From CBDHDJ01 sp965261645 (GTDB lineage Bacteria > Pseudomonadota > Alphaproteobacteria > SHVV01): 64,000 nt of DNA. Positions 17,337 to 28,719 of the stretch are shown here, piece after piece. Location of the stretch: contig CBDHDJ010000004.1 in the NCBI GenBank assembly GCA_965261645.1, forward strand, positions 806,001 to 870,000, read 5' to 3'. The notes beneath the pieces are model-generated. The model ran no database searches and was not told the origin of the DNA. It saw only the letters and a list, made by a program, of their open reading frames with translations. The position numbers were made by a program, and so were the translations under genes. How positions within the stretch are numbered: position 1 is the stretch's first letter; every line of letters starts with the position of its first letter.

Positions 17337-18470
17337 ATGGAGGATGGCATGCGGGGTCGAGATAAAAGCAGTGGCAATTTATTCAGCTACGTAGACTTGG
17401 AAGAGCGTGTTCCGGATGATCATCCGCTGCGTCTGATCCGTGAGATCGTGAACGACGTATTGGGGTCTCTATCTTCGGAGTTCGAGACGCTTTATTCCCA
17501 CATGGGTCGCCCATCGATCCCGCCGGAGAAGCTTCTTCGAGCGTTACTGTTGCAGGTGTTTTATTCGATCCGCTCGGAGCGTCAGCTGATGGAGCAGCTA
17601 AACTTCAACATGCTGTTTCGCTGGTTTGTGGGGCTTGGGCTGGACGATGGCGTGTGGGACGCCAGCGCGTTCTGCCACAACCGGGACCGTCTTCTGGAGG
17701 CGGAGGTTTCGGCGCAGCTGCTTGCGGGGGTTATCCAGCACCACAAGGTACGGGGACTATTGAGCCGGGATCATTTTTCGGTAGACGGAACATTGATCGA
17801 GGCCTGGGCGTCGATGAAGAGCTTTCGTCCCAAAGGTGAGGACGATGGCGACGGGGGATCGGGGCGCAACGCCGAGCGGGATTTTCATGGCGAGAAACGC
17901 TCGAACGCGACCCATGCAAGCACCACTGATCCGGACGCCCGGCTTTATCGCAAGGGTAATGGCCGGGAAAGCAAGCTGTGTTACATGGGCCATGCGCTGA
18001 CGGAGAACCGCCATGGTCTGGCAGTCGGCGGCGGCGTGACCATTGCGTCGGGCACGGCGGAACGCGAAGCCGCCCTTGATCTGATCGACAGGCATCGCCC
18101 GGTGGAGAGTAGAGGCGGCCCGCGTCGGATCACGGTGGGCGGGGACAAGGGTTTTGACGTCGCGGATTTTGTCGAGGAACTGCGGCACCGCAAGGTGACC
18201 CCCCATATCGCCGTCCAGGACCACGTCACCAAGACCGGCAAGCGGCGCAAGACCAAGATAGACGGGCGCACGACGCGCCATCCCGGTTACGGCGTCAGCC
18301 AACGTTGCCGTAAGCGCATCGAGGAGGTCTTCGGCTGGGTCAAGACGAGCGCGGGATTGAGCAAGACCAAATTCCGGGGCCGCCACCGGGTCGACGCTTC
18401 GTTCACCCTGGCCTTGGCCGCCTACAACCTCGTCCGACTACCCAGACTGCTGGCGGAGGCGCCAACATGA
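17337..18470 (+). CDS. IS5-family transposase
   Basis: 377 residues. The N-terminal DUF772-type region reads LIREIVNDVL, GRPSIPPEKLLRALLLQVFY, then SERQLMEQLNFNMLFRWFVG. The catalytic Asp lies in HFSVDGTLIEAWASMKSF, the second in TVGGDKGFDVADFVEELR, and the C-terminal RKRIEEVFGWVKT block holds the Glu. A Gly/Asp-rich linker (KGEDDGDGGSGRN) lies between strands. It is intact. I chose ATG 17337; a GTG directly before it and an ATG at 17349 are alternatives. Confidence 0.85.
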   Translation: MEDGMRGRDKSSGNLFSYVDLEERVPDDHPLRLIREIVNDVLGSLSSEFETLYSHMGRPSIPPEKLLRALLLQVFYSIRSERQLMEQLNFNMLFRWFVGLGLDDGVWDASAFCHNRDRLLEAEVSAQLLAGVIQHHKVRGLLSRDHFSVDGTLIEAWASMKSFRPKGEDDGDGGSGRNAERDFHGEKRSNATHASTTDPDARLYRKGNGRESKLCYMGHALTENRHGLAVGGGVTIASGTAEREAALDLIDRHRPVESRGGPRRITVGGDKGFDVADFVEELRHRKVTPHIAVQDHVTKTGKRRKTKIDGRTTRHPGYGVSQRCRKRIEEVFGWVKTSAGLSKTKFRGRHRVDASFTLALAAYNLVRLPRLLAEAPT

Positions 18471-18628
18471 CGGGCGATGCCGGCACGCCGCTGACCGCAA
18501 AGTGGCAGATCATCGAACTGGATGAAGCCCAGGGCATCGGATCGGTCGAGATTGAAGACGGTTTCACCCTAAGACACGAAATCTCATTTCATTTCGGCGA
18601 TGAATCCGAGTTCAAGGCCCGGCAATGA
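18467..18628 (+). CDS. Small accessory ORF in the IS5-type element (53 aa)
   Basis: ATG at 18467 overlaps the transposase stop (ATGA). The product begins MTGDAGTPLTAKWQIIELDE and ends in FGDESEFKARQ: acidic, soluble, without membrane segment or known motif. The overlap implies translational coupling to the transposase, and the frame fills most of the space to the right end. I do not recognise it; a role in controlling transposition is only a guess. Confidence 0.45.
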   Translation: MTGDAGTPLTAKWQIIELDEAQGIGSVEIEDGFTLRHEISFHFGDESEFKARQ

Positions 18629-18737
18629 TGACTTTTTCAGCAGCCTGCTAGCGGCCATGACCGCCGGACGCCGTTTTCGTTGAGGAAAGCTGTAAAAGAG
18701 CGGCCGATCCTGATCCGTCCGCCGCGTGTCCCTGCGC

Positions 18738-19403
18738 CTAGCGGTCGATGCGGATGACCACCCGGCGGTTCTCGATCTGGTTCTCCTTGATCGGGTTGCC
18801 CGCCTCGTCGCGGTTCGGCACCTTGGGCTGGGTAACGGCATAGCCGATGGCGCGCAAGCGCACGCGGTCGACGCCGCGGCTGATCAGGAATTTGACGACG
18901 TTGGTCGCGCGCCCCGCCGAGAGCTCCCAGTTCGAGGGGTACTGCGCCGTCGAAATGGGTTCGTCGTCGGTGTGGCCCTCGACGTCGACGTGGTAATTGG
19001 CGATGCCCATGAAGGCGGTGAGCTGGGCGACACGGTCGAGCACGGGCACGGCCTCGGGCAGGAGTTCCGCCGAGCCCGCCTTGAACAGGCCCGAGCTCTT
19101 GAAGTTGAACGTCGTGCCCCGCTGAGAGGATTTCACCTCGGTCTTTTCGCTCATCTCCAGCGTCGTCGATTCGGTCTTCATGCGCTCCATGATGGTGCGG
19201 AAGGGCTGCACCTCGGTGGCGCTCTTGCCGGTGAACTCGGCGAGGATGCCGCCGGTGACCTCTTCAAACTTCTCCTGGCTCGGCTCGGAGATTGAGAACA
19301 TGACGACGAAGAACGCCATCAACAGCGTGATGGCGTCGGCGTAGGTGATCAGCCAACCCTCGGTGTTGGCGCCGCCCGTATCGATGGATGGGGGACTGCT
19401 CAT
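18738..19403 (-). CDS. motB: MotB/OmpA-family stator protein
   Basis: 221 residues. A short cytoplasmic tail is followed by one transmembrane helix containing WLITYADAITLLMAFFVVMF; the Asp in YAD is the usual proton-binding residue. The OmpA-like peptidoglycan-binding domain reads HVDVEGHTDDEPIST, YPSNWELSAGRATNVVKFLI, LRAIGYAVTQPKVPNRDEAGN and NRRVVIRI. It anchors the stator of a flagellar (or similar) motor to the wall. Its start overlaps the end of the motA frame by 4 bp. The MotA partner is broken, so this protein probably has no partner encoded here. Confidence 0.85.
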   Translation of the reverse strand: MSSPPSIDTGGANTEGWLITYADAITLLMAFFVVMFSISEPSQEKFEEVTGGILAEFTGKSATEVQPFRTIMERMKTESTTLEMSEKTEVKSSQRGTTFNFKSSGLFKAGSAELLPEAVPVLDRVAQLTAFMGIANYHVDVEGHTDDEPISTAQYPSNWELSAGRATNVVKFLISRGVDRVRLRAIGYAVTQPKVPNRDEAGNPIKENQIENRRVVIRIDR

Positions 19404-19856
19404 GCCGCGCGCCGCTTCGCCTGGCCCTCGCGCTTGTCGATGGCGTAGTGGATCGACGGATTGAGGAAGCTGTTCATGCGGTCCTGGATGTAGCGCGGGC
19501 TCTTGTGCTCGGCGAGCATGGCGAAGCCCTCGGTCACCAGGAAGTTGCGGAAGCGCTCGATGCCTTCCTTCTGCTGGATCTTGGTCGCCGCCGGCAGGAA
19601 GACGAGCCGCGCGATGATCACGCCGTAGAGCGTCGTCAACAGCGCCACCGCGAGGCCGGGCCCGAGAGACCCGACGGATCGCCGCCCAGGGTCTGCAGCA
19701 TGATGATGAGACCCACCAGGGTGCCGATCATGCCGAAGGCCGGCGCGGTGCCCGCCATGTTGTTGAGGATGCTCACCTGCACCATGGCGCGCTGGAAATA
19801 ACCTTCCGCCGACGACGACAGCATGGCGCGGACCTCATCGCCGGTATAGCCGGTGA

Positions 19857-20890
19857 AGGCTTATCCCTGAGCGTCCGGGACCACGAAATGTGGTGACGTG
19901 GGGCGAGGGTCGTGGTGGAACATAATGTGAACATCATGACCCTCGGGATGCCCAGAAATGACCGACTTCCCCCGTTCCCTGTTGGAGTTCCAACAGCGTT
20001 TTCCAGACGAAGAAGCCTGCGCCGCCTACCTGGCCATCTTGCGCTGGCCGGCAGGCTTCGTCTGTCCGGCCTGCGGCAGCAGCCGGGGGTGGGCGCTCGC
20101 GACCAAGGCATACACCCATGAATGCGCCGACTGTCGCAAGCAGACCTCGGTGACGGCCGGTACGGTGATGCACGGCTCCAAGCTGGCGCTGATCGCGTGG
20201 TTCTGGGCCGCCTATCTGATGGCCACGCACTCCAACGGGATCTCGGCGCTGCAACTCCAGAAGCAGCTCGGCCTGGGTTCCTACAAGACCGCATGGTTGC
20301 TCGCCACCAAGCTGCGCCGGGCCATGGTCGCACCAGAGCACATGCCGCTGGCGGGCCTGGTCGAAGTGGACGAAAGCCTGATCGCCTGCCGCTCCAAGGA
20401 TGAACCGCCGAGCGGCGGCGGTCGGCGCAGCCACCAAGGCAAGTTGTTGGTCGCCGGCGCTGTCGAGGTCGGCGAGGGTGGGCCCGGTCGGATCCGCCTG
20501 GCGCGGATCGAGGACTTCTCCGCCGACAGCCTGCACGCCTTCCTGGGCGCCAACCTCGCCCCCGGCGCCACGGCCAGGACCGACGGCTGGGCCGGCTACC
20601 CCGGCGCGTCCGGCATCACACACGACCCGCACGTCGTCGGAAACATGGCCGCCCATATGGTCCTGCCCTGGGTTCATCGCGTCTTCGCCAACCTCAAGAC
20701 CTGGGCGCTGGGCGTCTACCACGGCCTCCGACGCCAACACCTGCAATCCTACCTCGACGAGTTCGTCTTCCGCTTCAACCGGCGCCGAACCCGCCACGCA
20801 GCCTTCCGCTCCATCCTCGGCATCGGCGTCGCAATCAAGCCGGCTACCTACAAGATGTTGATCGCACCGGAGCTACCGGGATAAGCCTTT
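19857..20890 (+). mobile_element. IS1595-family element, copy 2 (1034 bp)
   Basis: Ends AGGCTTATCCC (19857) and GGGATAAGCCTTT (to 20890) are flanked by an exact 8-bp duplication GCCGGTGA at 19849-19856 and 20891-20898, the length expected for IS1595. It interrupts motA. Its end motif equals that of the two MITEs at 3247 and 28752, which have the same offset between motif and duplication. Confidence 0.9.
19958..20884 (+). CDS. IS1595-family (ISXO2-like) transposase
   Basis: 308 residues. Zinc ribbon CPACGSSRG and CADC (about residues 34-56), then GLGSYKTAWLLATKLRRAM, the first catalytic acidic residue in VEVDESLIACRSKDE, and RTDGWAGYPG. The C-terminal region WVHRVFANLKTWALGVYHGL is followed by YLDEFVFRFNRRR. 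It is intact and only distantly related to the transposase at 4941-5960. It is the likely trans-acting enzyme for the MITEs. Confidence 0.9.
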   Translation: MTDFPRSLLEFQQRFPDEEACAAYLAILRWPAGFVCPACGSSRGWALATKAYTHECADCRKQTSVTAGTVMHGSKLALIAWFWAAYLMATHSNGISALQLQKQLGLGSYKTAWLLATKLRRAMVAPEHMPLAGLVEVDESLIACRSKDEPPSGGGRRSHQGKLLVAGAVEVGEGGPGRIRLARIEDFSADSLHAFLGANLAPGATARTDGWAGYPGASGITHDPHVVGNMAAHMVLPWVHRVFANLKTWALGVYHGLRRQHLQSYLDEFVFRFNRRRTRHAAFRSILGIGVAIKPATYKMLIAPELPG

Positions 20891-21370
20891 GCCGGTGATC
20901 ACCAGCTCGACGCCGTAGTTGAGGAAGTGATCCTGGTTCTTGGCCGACTTGATCTCGCGCTCCAGCGCCAAAATGCCGTGCTTCTTCACGAGGTATCCCC
21001 AGCGGATGATCTTGCCGGTCTCGACCGTGAGCATGCGCCGGTCGATCTTCTGCTTGACAAACACCCGGCCGATATCGCGGAGCGAAAGCAAGACGTAACG
21101 CGCCTGATAGCCGATGAAGGCGGCGGCCAACGTGCCGCCCATGACGATGATGAAGCTCGTCCCGCTGAAGAACATGAAATAGTTGTTGGTGGCGGTGGCA
21201 ATGGCCCCGGCAAACAGGCCGAAGCCAAAGAGCACGCCTAGGATTGTTGGAATCGACATCGCTTGAGGGTCCCTGGCTGACGCTATCCCCGTTGGTTGCT
21301 GGCGAGCGAGAAATATACACCAAAATCCGCGTATATTGAAAAGGGGGACGCGCGGAAAAGGGCTCGGGCG

Positions 21371-21380
21371 TTAACCATAA
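21371..21380 (+). promoter_or_regulatory. Possible CtrA half-site upstream of motA
   Basis: TTAACCATAA lies about 110 bp upstream of the motA start, between it and pckA. TTAACCAT is the known CtrA half-site in alphaproteobacteria, and motility genes are frequent CtrA targets. There is only one half-site and no TTAA at the N7 distance, so this is a weak call. Confidence 0.25.
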
Positions 21381-21459
21381 TGTGCGACCGCCGCGCGGTT
21401 CAACCGCCTGTTGGGCGGGTCATACGGTCGGGCCATGGTCGGGTCCGCGCGGCTTGGGC

Positions 21460-23067
<1,608 letters not shown>

Positions 23068-23849
23068 TCGATTCCTCCAGCGGGCGCATTCCGGAACGAC
23101 GGCATCACCTTTCCCGCGTCCGGCGTTCGGCTTCCCGCGCCCGGCCGAGGTCCCCTCCCTGCAACGGGTGCCGCCGTCTGATCGAACTGCGAGTCGTGTC
23201 TCCAAAAAATAGTGCCCCGGTCCGGGCCATGCAACCGCTATTCGCGGCGTTCGGGGCGGCAACGCACGGTCGCGGGCCGCTCAACGGATCCTCGAGCCCG
23301 CCCGTGCCGTCACACCACAGCGCCACCCTGTTGTCTTTGGCAATATTCCGTATATATTCCGCATGCTCGGCCAGCAACAAAACGGGTGCACCGTCGTACT
23401 GGGGTGGACGGAGCTATTCTGTCGAACGGGTTGTAACGGGAAGATCCGGGAAGTGGCGGGAAGTGACCGGACAACATGCGTTTCCGCGCTTCGATTGGCA
23501 AGCGTGGCAGAATAACTCCATCCAAGGGCTGAAAATCGCGTTTTGTCATTTTTCAATGGGCTAAGCTCGACGAATCGTCAATTGGTAAAGCGGTTGGTAA
23601 AGGTGATCATGGGTGGACGATAAAGCAGTCAAGGATTAGCGGAACGGGCGGTTAGTGATGCCGTGACGTGTGGCCACCGTCCACGGTACACGTGCCGTGT
23701 GAATAGCGCTAAACAGACCTCTCACCTTTTTGGCGTTTGTGTAGGTATTGGGCCACGGTACTGAAAGAGATCGTTAAGACGGTACTCGACGATAAGCGCC
23801 TCAATGACCTCATCCTTTTCGATCGAGGCCGATCCCTCCCACGCCGATC
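23068..23849. other. Non-coding stretch with pckA promoter region
   Basis: No frame here has a credible start, ribosome site or family match; the short frames on both strands look random. It must contain the pckA promoter. GGCAGAATAACTC at 23506-23518 recurs in the same orientation at 30093-30105 near the other border of the accessory block. Confidence 0.5.
23506..23518 (+). repeat. 13-bp direct repeat, left copy
   Basis: GGCAGAATAACTC, repeated exactly at 30093-30105, with a partial copy GGCAGAAT at 30073-30080. The pair brackets the pckA-chvI accessory block. It could be an attachment-site or target duplication, or shared remnants of one element; the match is short. Confidence 0.4.
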
Positions 23850-24031
23850 CTGCCGAGCCAGTCGCGGACGGCATGAGCGGTAAACTCTGAGCCGTTGTCG
23901 GAACGGATATGATCCGGCGGGCCATGTTGGACGAAGAGCTCGGTCAGACAATGGAGTACATTGTCCGAGTTCAATCTTCGCTCGACGACAACGGCCATGC
24001 ACCGCCTGGTAAACTCATCGATCACGGTGAG
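23850..24031 (-). pseudogene. IS3-family (IS407-like) transposase core fragment
   Basis: On the minus strand the translation reads TVIDEFTRRCMAVVVERRLN, LFVQHGPPDHIRSDNGSEF and AVRDWLGRIGV. These are the first and second catalytic Asp blocks of an rve integrase core. The start is cut by the IS3 element at 24032. After RIGV the similarity ends, so the catalytic Glu region is absent. It is a dead fragment of an element different from the IS3 copies nearby. Confidence 0.7.
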
Positions 24032-24118
24032 TGTCTGACGTCAGCGCCTTTGGGACAAATTGAGGTAATTGCATACCGGAGGATTTCTGTCTCATCGTAG
24101 TGACCGAAGGGAACGAAG

Positions 24119-24493
24119 ATGAGACAGAAATCAATGAGCAAGAACGACCCGGCGGATGGAACGGTTCGGGATATTCGCCGCAAGACACGCAAGCAGTATA
24201 CGGCTGAGGAGAAGATCCGGATCGTGGTGTCGGGCCTGCGCGGCGAGGAGAGCATCGCCGCCTTGTGCCGCCGCGAGGGCATCGCCGAGGGTCTGTATTA
24301 CAGCTGGTCGAAAGAGTTTTTGGAAGCGGGCAAGAAGCGGCTCGCCGGCGACACCGGGCGCCAAGCGACCTCGGGCGAGGTTAAAGGCCTGCGCCAGGAG
24401 ATGCGCGACTTGAAGGAGTTGGTCGCCGAACTTTCGCTGGAGAACTGGCTTCTCAAAAAAAACATGATCGGGCATGGGGGAGACGAGGAATGA
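24119..24493 (+). CDS. IS3 OrfA (DNA-binding transposase subunit)
   Basis: 124 residues: KQYTAEEKIRIVVSGLRGEE, an IAALCRREGIAEGLYYSWSK helix-turn-helix, and a C-terminal leucine-zipper-like helix (LKELVAELSLEN). It binds the element's ends. An A8 tract at 24455-24462 allows -1 frameshifting into orfB, which lies in the -1 frame and is open from there. The orfB ATG also overlaps the stop (ATGA). One residue differs from copy 2 in the zipper end (W for R). Confidence 0.85.
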   Translation: MRQKSMSKNDPADGTVRDIRRKTRKQYTAEEKIRIVVSGLRGEESIAALCRREGIAEGLYYSWSKEFLEAGKKRLAGDTGRQATSGEVKGLRQEMRDLKELVAELSLENWLLKKNMIGHGGDEE

Positions 24494-25471
24494 GGTATCC
24501 CGCATCCGAGAAGCTGGAGATCATCCGCCTGGTCGAGCAGTCCCACCTGGGCGTCGGGTCCACTTTGGACAAGCTGGGCATTCCGAAGACCACCTTTTAT
24601 CGCTGGTACGATCGCTTTCTGGCCTTTGGCGACGCCGGTCTTTAGGATCGCAACAGCAGCCCAGGCCGGGTGTGGAACCGGATCCCGGATGATGTCCGGG
24701 GGCAGATCATCGATCTTGCCCTGGAGGAGACGCAACTGTCGCCCCGGGAACTGGCCGTCAGGTTTACGGACACCAGGGGCTACTTTGTCTCGGAAGCCTC
24801 GGTTTACCGGCTTCTCAAGGCCCACGACCTGATCACCAGCCCCGCTTTCGTGGTCATCAAGGCAGCCGATGAGTTCCGCGACAAGACCACGGCGCCGAAC
24901 CAGCTGTGGCAGACCGACTTCACCTATCTCAAGGTCATCGGCTGGGGCTGGTTTTACCTGTCGACCATCCTGGACGACTATTCCCGCTACATCATTGCTT
25001 GGAAGCTCTGCACCAACATGACGGCGGACGATGTGACGGCAACACTGAAGTTGGCGCTAGAAGCCTCAGGCTGCAATCGCGCCAATGTCGTCCACAAGCC
25101 GAAGCTGCTCAGCGACAACGGCTCGTCCTATATCTCCGGCGATCTGGCTGAATGGCTCGAGGACCACGGTATGGATCACGTTCGGGGCGCACCGTATCAC
25201 CCGCAAACCCAGGGCAAGATCGAGCGCTGGCATCAAACGCTGAAGAACCGGATCCTGCTTGAAAATTATTATCTACCCGGCGATCTCGAAAACCAGATCA
25301 GCGCCTTCGTCGATCACTACAACAACCAACGCTACCACGAGAGCATCGGCAACGTAACTCCAGCCGACGCCTACTTTGGACGCCACACCGCCATCATCGA
25401 AAAGAGAAAAAAAGATCAAAAAACTGACCCCCCAAAACCGCCGCTTGAACCATCAAAGCCAAGCGGCTTAA
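24490..25471 (+). pseudogene. IS3 OrfB transposase with internal stop
   Basis: It begins MRYPASEKLEIIRLVEQSH, and at 24643-24645 TAG replaces the GAG found in copy 2, truncating the protein after about 51 residues. Downstream the rve core is intact: WQTDFTYLKVIGWGWFYLS, LSDNGSSYISGDLAEWL, and HPQTQGKIERWHQTLKNRI. A seven-A run near 25407 puts the last residues out of frame: with six As the protein would end NRRLNHQSQAA at 25471. This copy cannot make full transposase. Confidence 0.8.
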
Positions 25472-27275
25472 CATCAAACAAAGATGAGCCAGATCCTCCC
25501 TATGAAACACGCTCAACAGTCCCATTTGTTTTGATGACGGACACTCGTAGGACAGCCTGACCGAGGCATAGGCCGCATCGCTGCCGTTGCCGGTGTAATC
25601 GATGCGTTCGGGATAGCCCAGCCCGTCCTCCTCCCGGTAGCTCACCGTGAGGTAGTTGCCCACCGTGTCGGCGAGACGGTTCAGCGCCCACAGCCGCGCC
25701 TCGGTCTTGCCCACCGCCTCGATCCGCGGATCGTCCGTGTTGCCGTAATGCATCACCCGGCCCGATTTGGTCCGGACCTCGAAGTATTGCGGGCCGGTGC
25801 CCGCGCTGCCGTGCGAGATGACCTTGCTGAAGCTGTCGATCTCGGTGCGGTATTCGCTGCCGTCGGCACCGTAGTCGCCGCTCACCGCCATCAGCCGCTG
25901 GCCATCGAGGCAGAAGCGGTCGTCCGCGTCGTAGGCGATGGCGCCGCGCTCGCCGTCCTGGGCCTCGGTCTTCGGGCAGCGGGCGATCGCCGACAGCCCG
26001 CCGAGGGACCAGCCCAGGCCGACCAGCCCGTTGCCGCCGTTGCTGGCGTAGGCCAGCGACAGCCCAGGCTCCACCCCGGCAGTCCCCGGCGGCACCGCGA
26101 TGGGGATCTCGTAGACCGCCGCCCCGTCCCGGTCCACCGACAGCGTCCCCGGCAAGATGCCCGACACAGGCCCCGCGGGCGCCGGGGTAGCCGGCTCTTC
26201 CGGCTCCTCTCCTCCCTCCCGCGGTGTTGCGACGGTGATCAGCGCCGAGGCCGCGCCCGTGCCGGCGCTGTTCACCGCGCGCACCTGGAAGGTATAAGCG
26301 GTGTCGTCGGCCAGCCCCGTCACCGTGTGCGCGGTCGTCGTGGCAGCGCTGCCCGCGAGGTCCGTCCAGGCCTGGTCCCAGCTCGCTCCCCCGTCCGTGC
26401 CGCGCCGCGACTGCCACTTGCTGATCGGTGCCCCGTTATCCGCCCCCGCCGTCCACGACAGCGCCACTGCGCCGTCGTGCGCCGAGGCCGCGAGGCCCGT
26501 CGGGGCCGCCGGCGCGGCGGACGACGTGGTGGCGCTCGCGCTCGCCGAGGCCGCCCCGCCCACCGCGCCGTTCACCGCGCGCACCTGGAAGGCATGGGCC
26601 GTGCCGGCGGCAAGACCCGTCACCGTGTGGCTGGCCGTCGTCGCAGCGCTGCCCGCGATGGCCGTCCAGTCCGGGTTCCAGGTGGCGCCGCCGTCCGTGC
26701 TGCGCCGCACCTGCCAGCCGCTGATCGCCGCGCCATGGTCCGCCCCCGTCGTCCACGACAGCGTTACCGCGCCGTCCCCCGCCATCGCCGCGAGACCCGT
26801 CGGGGCGCCCGGAACCGCAGCCGGCGTCGCGCCGATGCCCGATCCCGCACCGGCGCCCACATCGTTCTCCGCCCGCACCTCGAGGCTGTACGCGCTGCCG
26901 TTGACGAGCCCCGTCACCCCGTGGCTGGCCGTCGTCGCATCGCTGCCCGTGAGGTCCGTCCAGTCCTGGTCCCAGGTGGCGCCCCCGTCCGTGCTCCAGC
27001 GCACCTGCCAGCCGGTCACCGCCGCCCCGTTGTCGGAACCCGCCGTCCACGACAGCGCTACCCGACCGTCGCCCGCCACCAGGCCGTCCCCCGCCACCGC
27101 CGACAAGCCGCTCGGCGCCGCCGGCGTGAAGATCGGCTGCAGACCCTCCTCACTCGGGAAAACCGGCGAGTTGGTCACACCGTCCGCGTCGATGGGAATG
27201 ATGCTGAAACGATAGAAGGAACCGGCATTCAGACCCGAAAAAACACGGGACAGCTGATCGGGGGTGTTGCTGTAA

Positions 27276-28719
27276 CAGCCCGTTGATTAAGTGGCTTTTT
27301 CCGGCTCTCACTCCCAGATGAGGAATGCGGCGGCGAAAGCCGTCTGGCCGCTTTGCGAGCCCCCCCGTGCCACCAGCATGGCCCCGGTGGGCGTGAGCAG
27401 AACGAAAATACCGCCATATCCGCCCGCCACGGCCTCCCGCGGGGTGCCGGCGCCGATGAGCTGGCGCATCAGTAACGATAGATTGTGGCCGGCGACGTGG
27501 AGCAGGTATCGCTTGTGCACATTCTCTCGCCCGCGCAGCCAGGTTCGTCGCATGCCGCCACGATCGAGGTTGTGGGCAAAGCAGCGCTCGACGATCTCGG
27601 CGCGCAGCTTGAAGGCCTCGCGGGCGACCCCGGACTTGAGCCGCGCACGGTTATTGGTGACCGCGCGCCGCGCCGCCTCATCACCGTGCCAGCGCGAAAA
27701 GCCGGTCTGCTTGGGCGCCGCGATCCGGGTCTTCCAGGGACTGTCGTTCAGAGCCCTCAAGACCGCCCGTGAGTGATAACCTTTGTCGGCGACGCATTCG
27801 GCCGGGTCCTCCGATGTCGGTGCCGCATCCACCGCCTCGAGGTTTGCCTCGGCCTTCGCCAGGGTCTTGGAAAGCGTCGTGGTGTCGCCCTCATCGGCCG
27901 GGTGCAGCTCGGCCGCCACCACCGCGCCGGTGTCCAGATCCACCGCGTGCTCGGGCTTGTAGGCCAGATGCGTCGTGCCGTCCTTCATCTTGGTGATCTT
28001 GGCCTCGGGGTCGCTCTTCGAAACCCAATCCGTGTTGGAAAGCTTCTTGCCCTTGCGCTTCCGGTCCAGAGGCGCCAGGTCCTCGGCCGTGGGTGTCTCG
28101 ACCCCGCTTTCCCGGGCCAGGCGCTCCAGCATCTCCCGGTAGCCTTCGCCGTTGTCGCGCCGCACGATGTTCCGCAGCGCCGCGTTGGCCTCCATGGTCG
28201 AGGCATCGACGCCGATGCGCTCGCCCTTAATCAGCCCCGCCTCGGCGATCAGCACCAGAACCCAGTCGAAGACCGCCGCGTGGACTTCATGGGGCAGGCG
28301 CGTGCGGCTCCGTGACAGCCAGGAATGGTCCGGTACCCGATCACGGCTCCCCAGTCGCAGGAACGCCCGCAGCGAAAGCGAGTCCGAGCAGCGCCACTCC
28401 AGACCGCGCTCGCTGTCGATGCCCTCAAAGTAGCCCACCAGGTGCATCCGGAAATAGCGCCCGGGCGGCACCGAGGGCGCGCCCATCCGGGCCGCGTAAT
28501 AAGGCCGGCAGCTCGCCTCGGCAAAGGCGTCGAAGCCGCCCGCGATCAGCACCGACTGCAAGCGGTCATAAAACACATGACCCGGAGAGCGCGGCATCTC
28601 CGACCAGCTCACCATCAGGTCCCCCTGACCATCCTTCTGCCGTCCCATCGCCATCGGCAAATCCCCCTGCAAATCAGGGAACCAGAGAATCAGACGGCGC
28701 CGACTTAATCAACGGGCTG
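27276..28719 (-). mobile_element. IS1182-like element, copy 4 (complete, 1444 bp)
   Basis: Same ends as copy 2, flanked by GTAA at 27272-27275 and 28720-28723. It lies in the SpvB-type gene. Length and ends are complete. Confidence 0.9.
27308..28672 (-). CDS. IS1182-like transposase (DDE, DUF772 type)
   Basis: 454 residues, uninterrupted. It differs from the copy at 5993-7357 by only a few residues, such as A for E near residue 44 (VLIAGGFDAF) and P for R in LAPLDRKRKG. The catalytic blocks GVDASTMEANAALRN, CVADKGYHS and ERCFAHNLDRGGMRR are all present. It should be functional. Confidence 0.85.
   Translation of the reverse strand: MQGDLPMAMGRQKDGQGDLMVSWSEMPRSPGHVFYDRLQSVLIAGGFDAFAEASCRPYYAARMGAPSVPPGRYFRMHLVGYFEGIDSERGLEWRCSDSLSLRAFLRLGSRDRVPDHSWLSRSRTRLPHEVHAAVFDWVLVLIAEAGLIKGERIGVDASTMEANAALRNIVRRDNGEGYREMLERLARESGVETPTAEDLAPLDRKRKGKKLSNTDWVSKSDPEAKITKMKDGTTHLAYKPEHAVDLDTGAVVAAELHPADEGDTTTLSKTLAKAEANLEAVDAAPTSEDPAECVADKGYHSRAVLRALNDSPWKTRIAAPKQTGFSRWHGDEAARRAVTNNRARLKSGVAREAFKLRAEIVERCFAHNLDRGGMRRTWLRGRENVHKRYLLHVAGHNLSLLMRQLIGAGTPREAVAGGYGGIFVLLTPTGAMLVARGGSQSGQTAFAAAFLIWE

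Larger units (their letters stand above)
17275..18647 (+). mobile_element. IS5-type element at the polA stop codon
   Basis: 1373 bp with inverted ends CAGGCTGCTGAAAAAGTC (17275-17292) and GACTTTTTCAGCAGCCTG ending at 18647. CTAG is duplicated at 17271-17274 and 18648-18651. The left CTAG contains the polA stop codon TAG. It carries a transposase and a small overlapping second frame. Ends, length and duplication are complete. Confidence 0.9.
19400..21259 (-). pseudogene. motA: MotA/ExbB-type stator protein, split by IS1595 and frameshifted
   Basis: The 5' part (20899-21259) encodes MSIPTILGVLFGFGLFAGAI, a second span SFIIVMGGTLAAAFIGYQ, and cytoplasmic residues up to LELVITG-like sequence. 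The 3' part (19400-19848) continues with YTGDEVRAMLSSSAEGYFQ, the spans GTAPAFGMIGTLVGLIIML and a GVIIARLVFLPAA-like segment, and a C-terminus close to MotA. The IS1595 element 19857-20890 lies between them with duplicated GCCGGTGA. Independently, two extra bases (GAGAG at 19663-19667) shift the frame after LQTLGGDPSGL. Precise loss of the IS alone would not restore the gene. Confidence 0.85.
24032..25543 (+). mobile_element. IS3-family element, copy 1
   Basis: 1512 bp from TGTCTGACGTCAGCGCC to GATGACGGACA, the same boundaries as the copy at 61256-62767. Inside are orfA and orfB. No target duplication is visible (GAG before, CTC after). It lies between the IS407-like fragment and the truncated SpvB-type gene, so flanking DNA may have been lost. 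Confidence 0.85.

Noticed and set aside
23281..23564. Short frames upstream of pckA on both strands
   Set aside because: They overlap each other, lack ribosome sites and similarity, and cover the expected promoter region.
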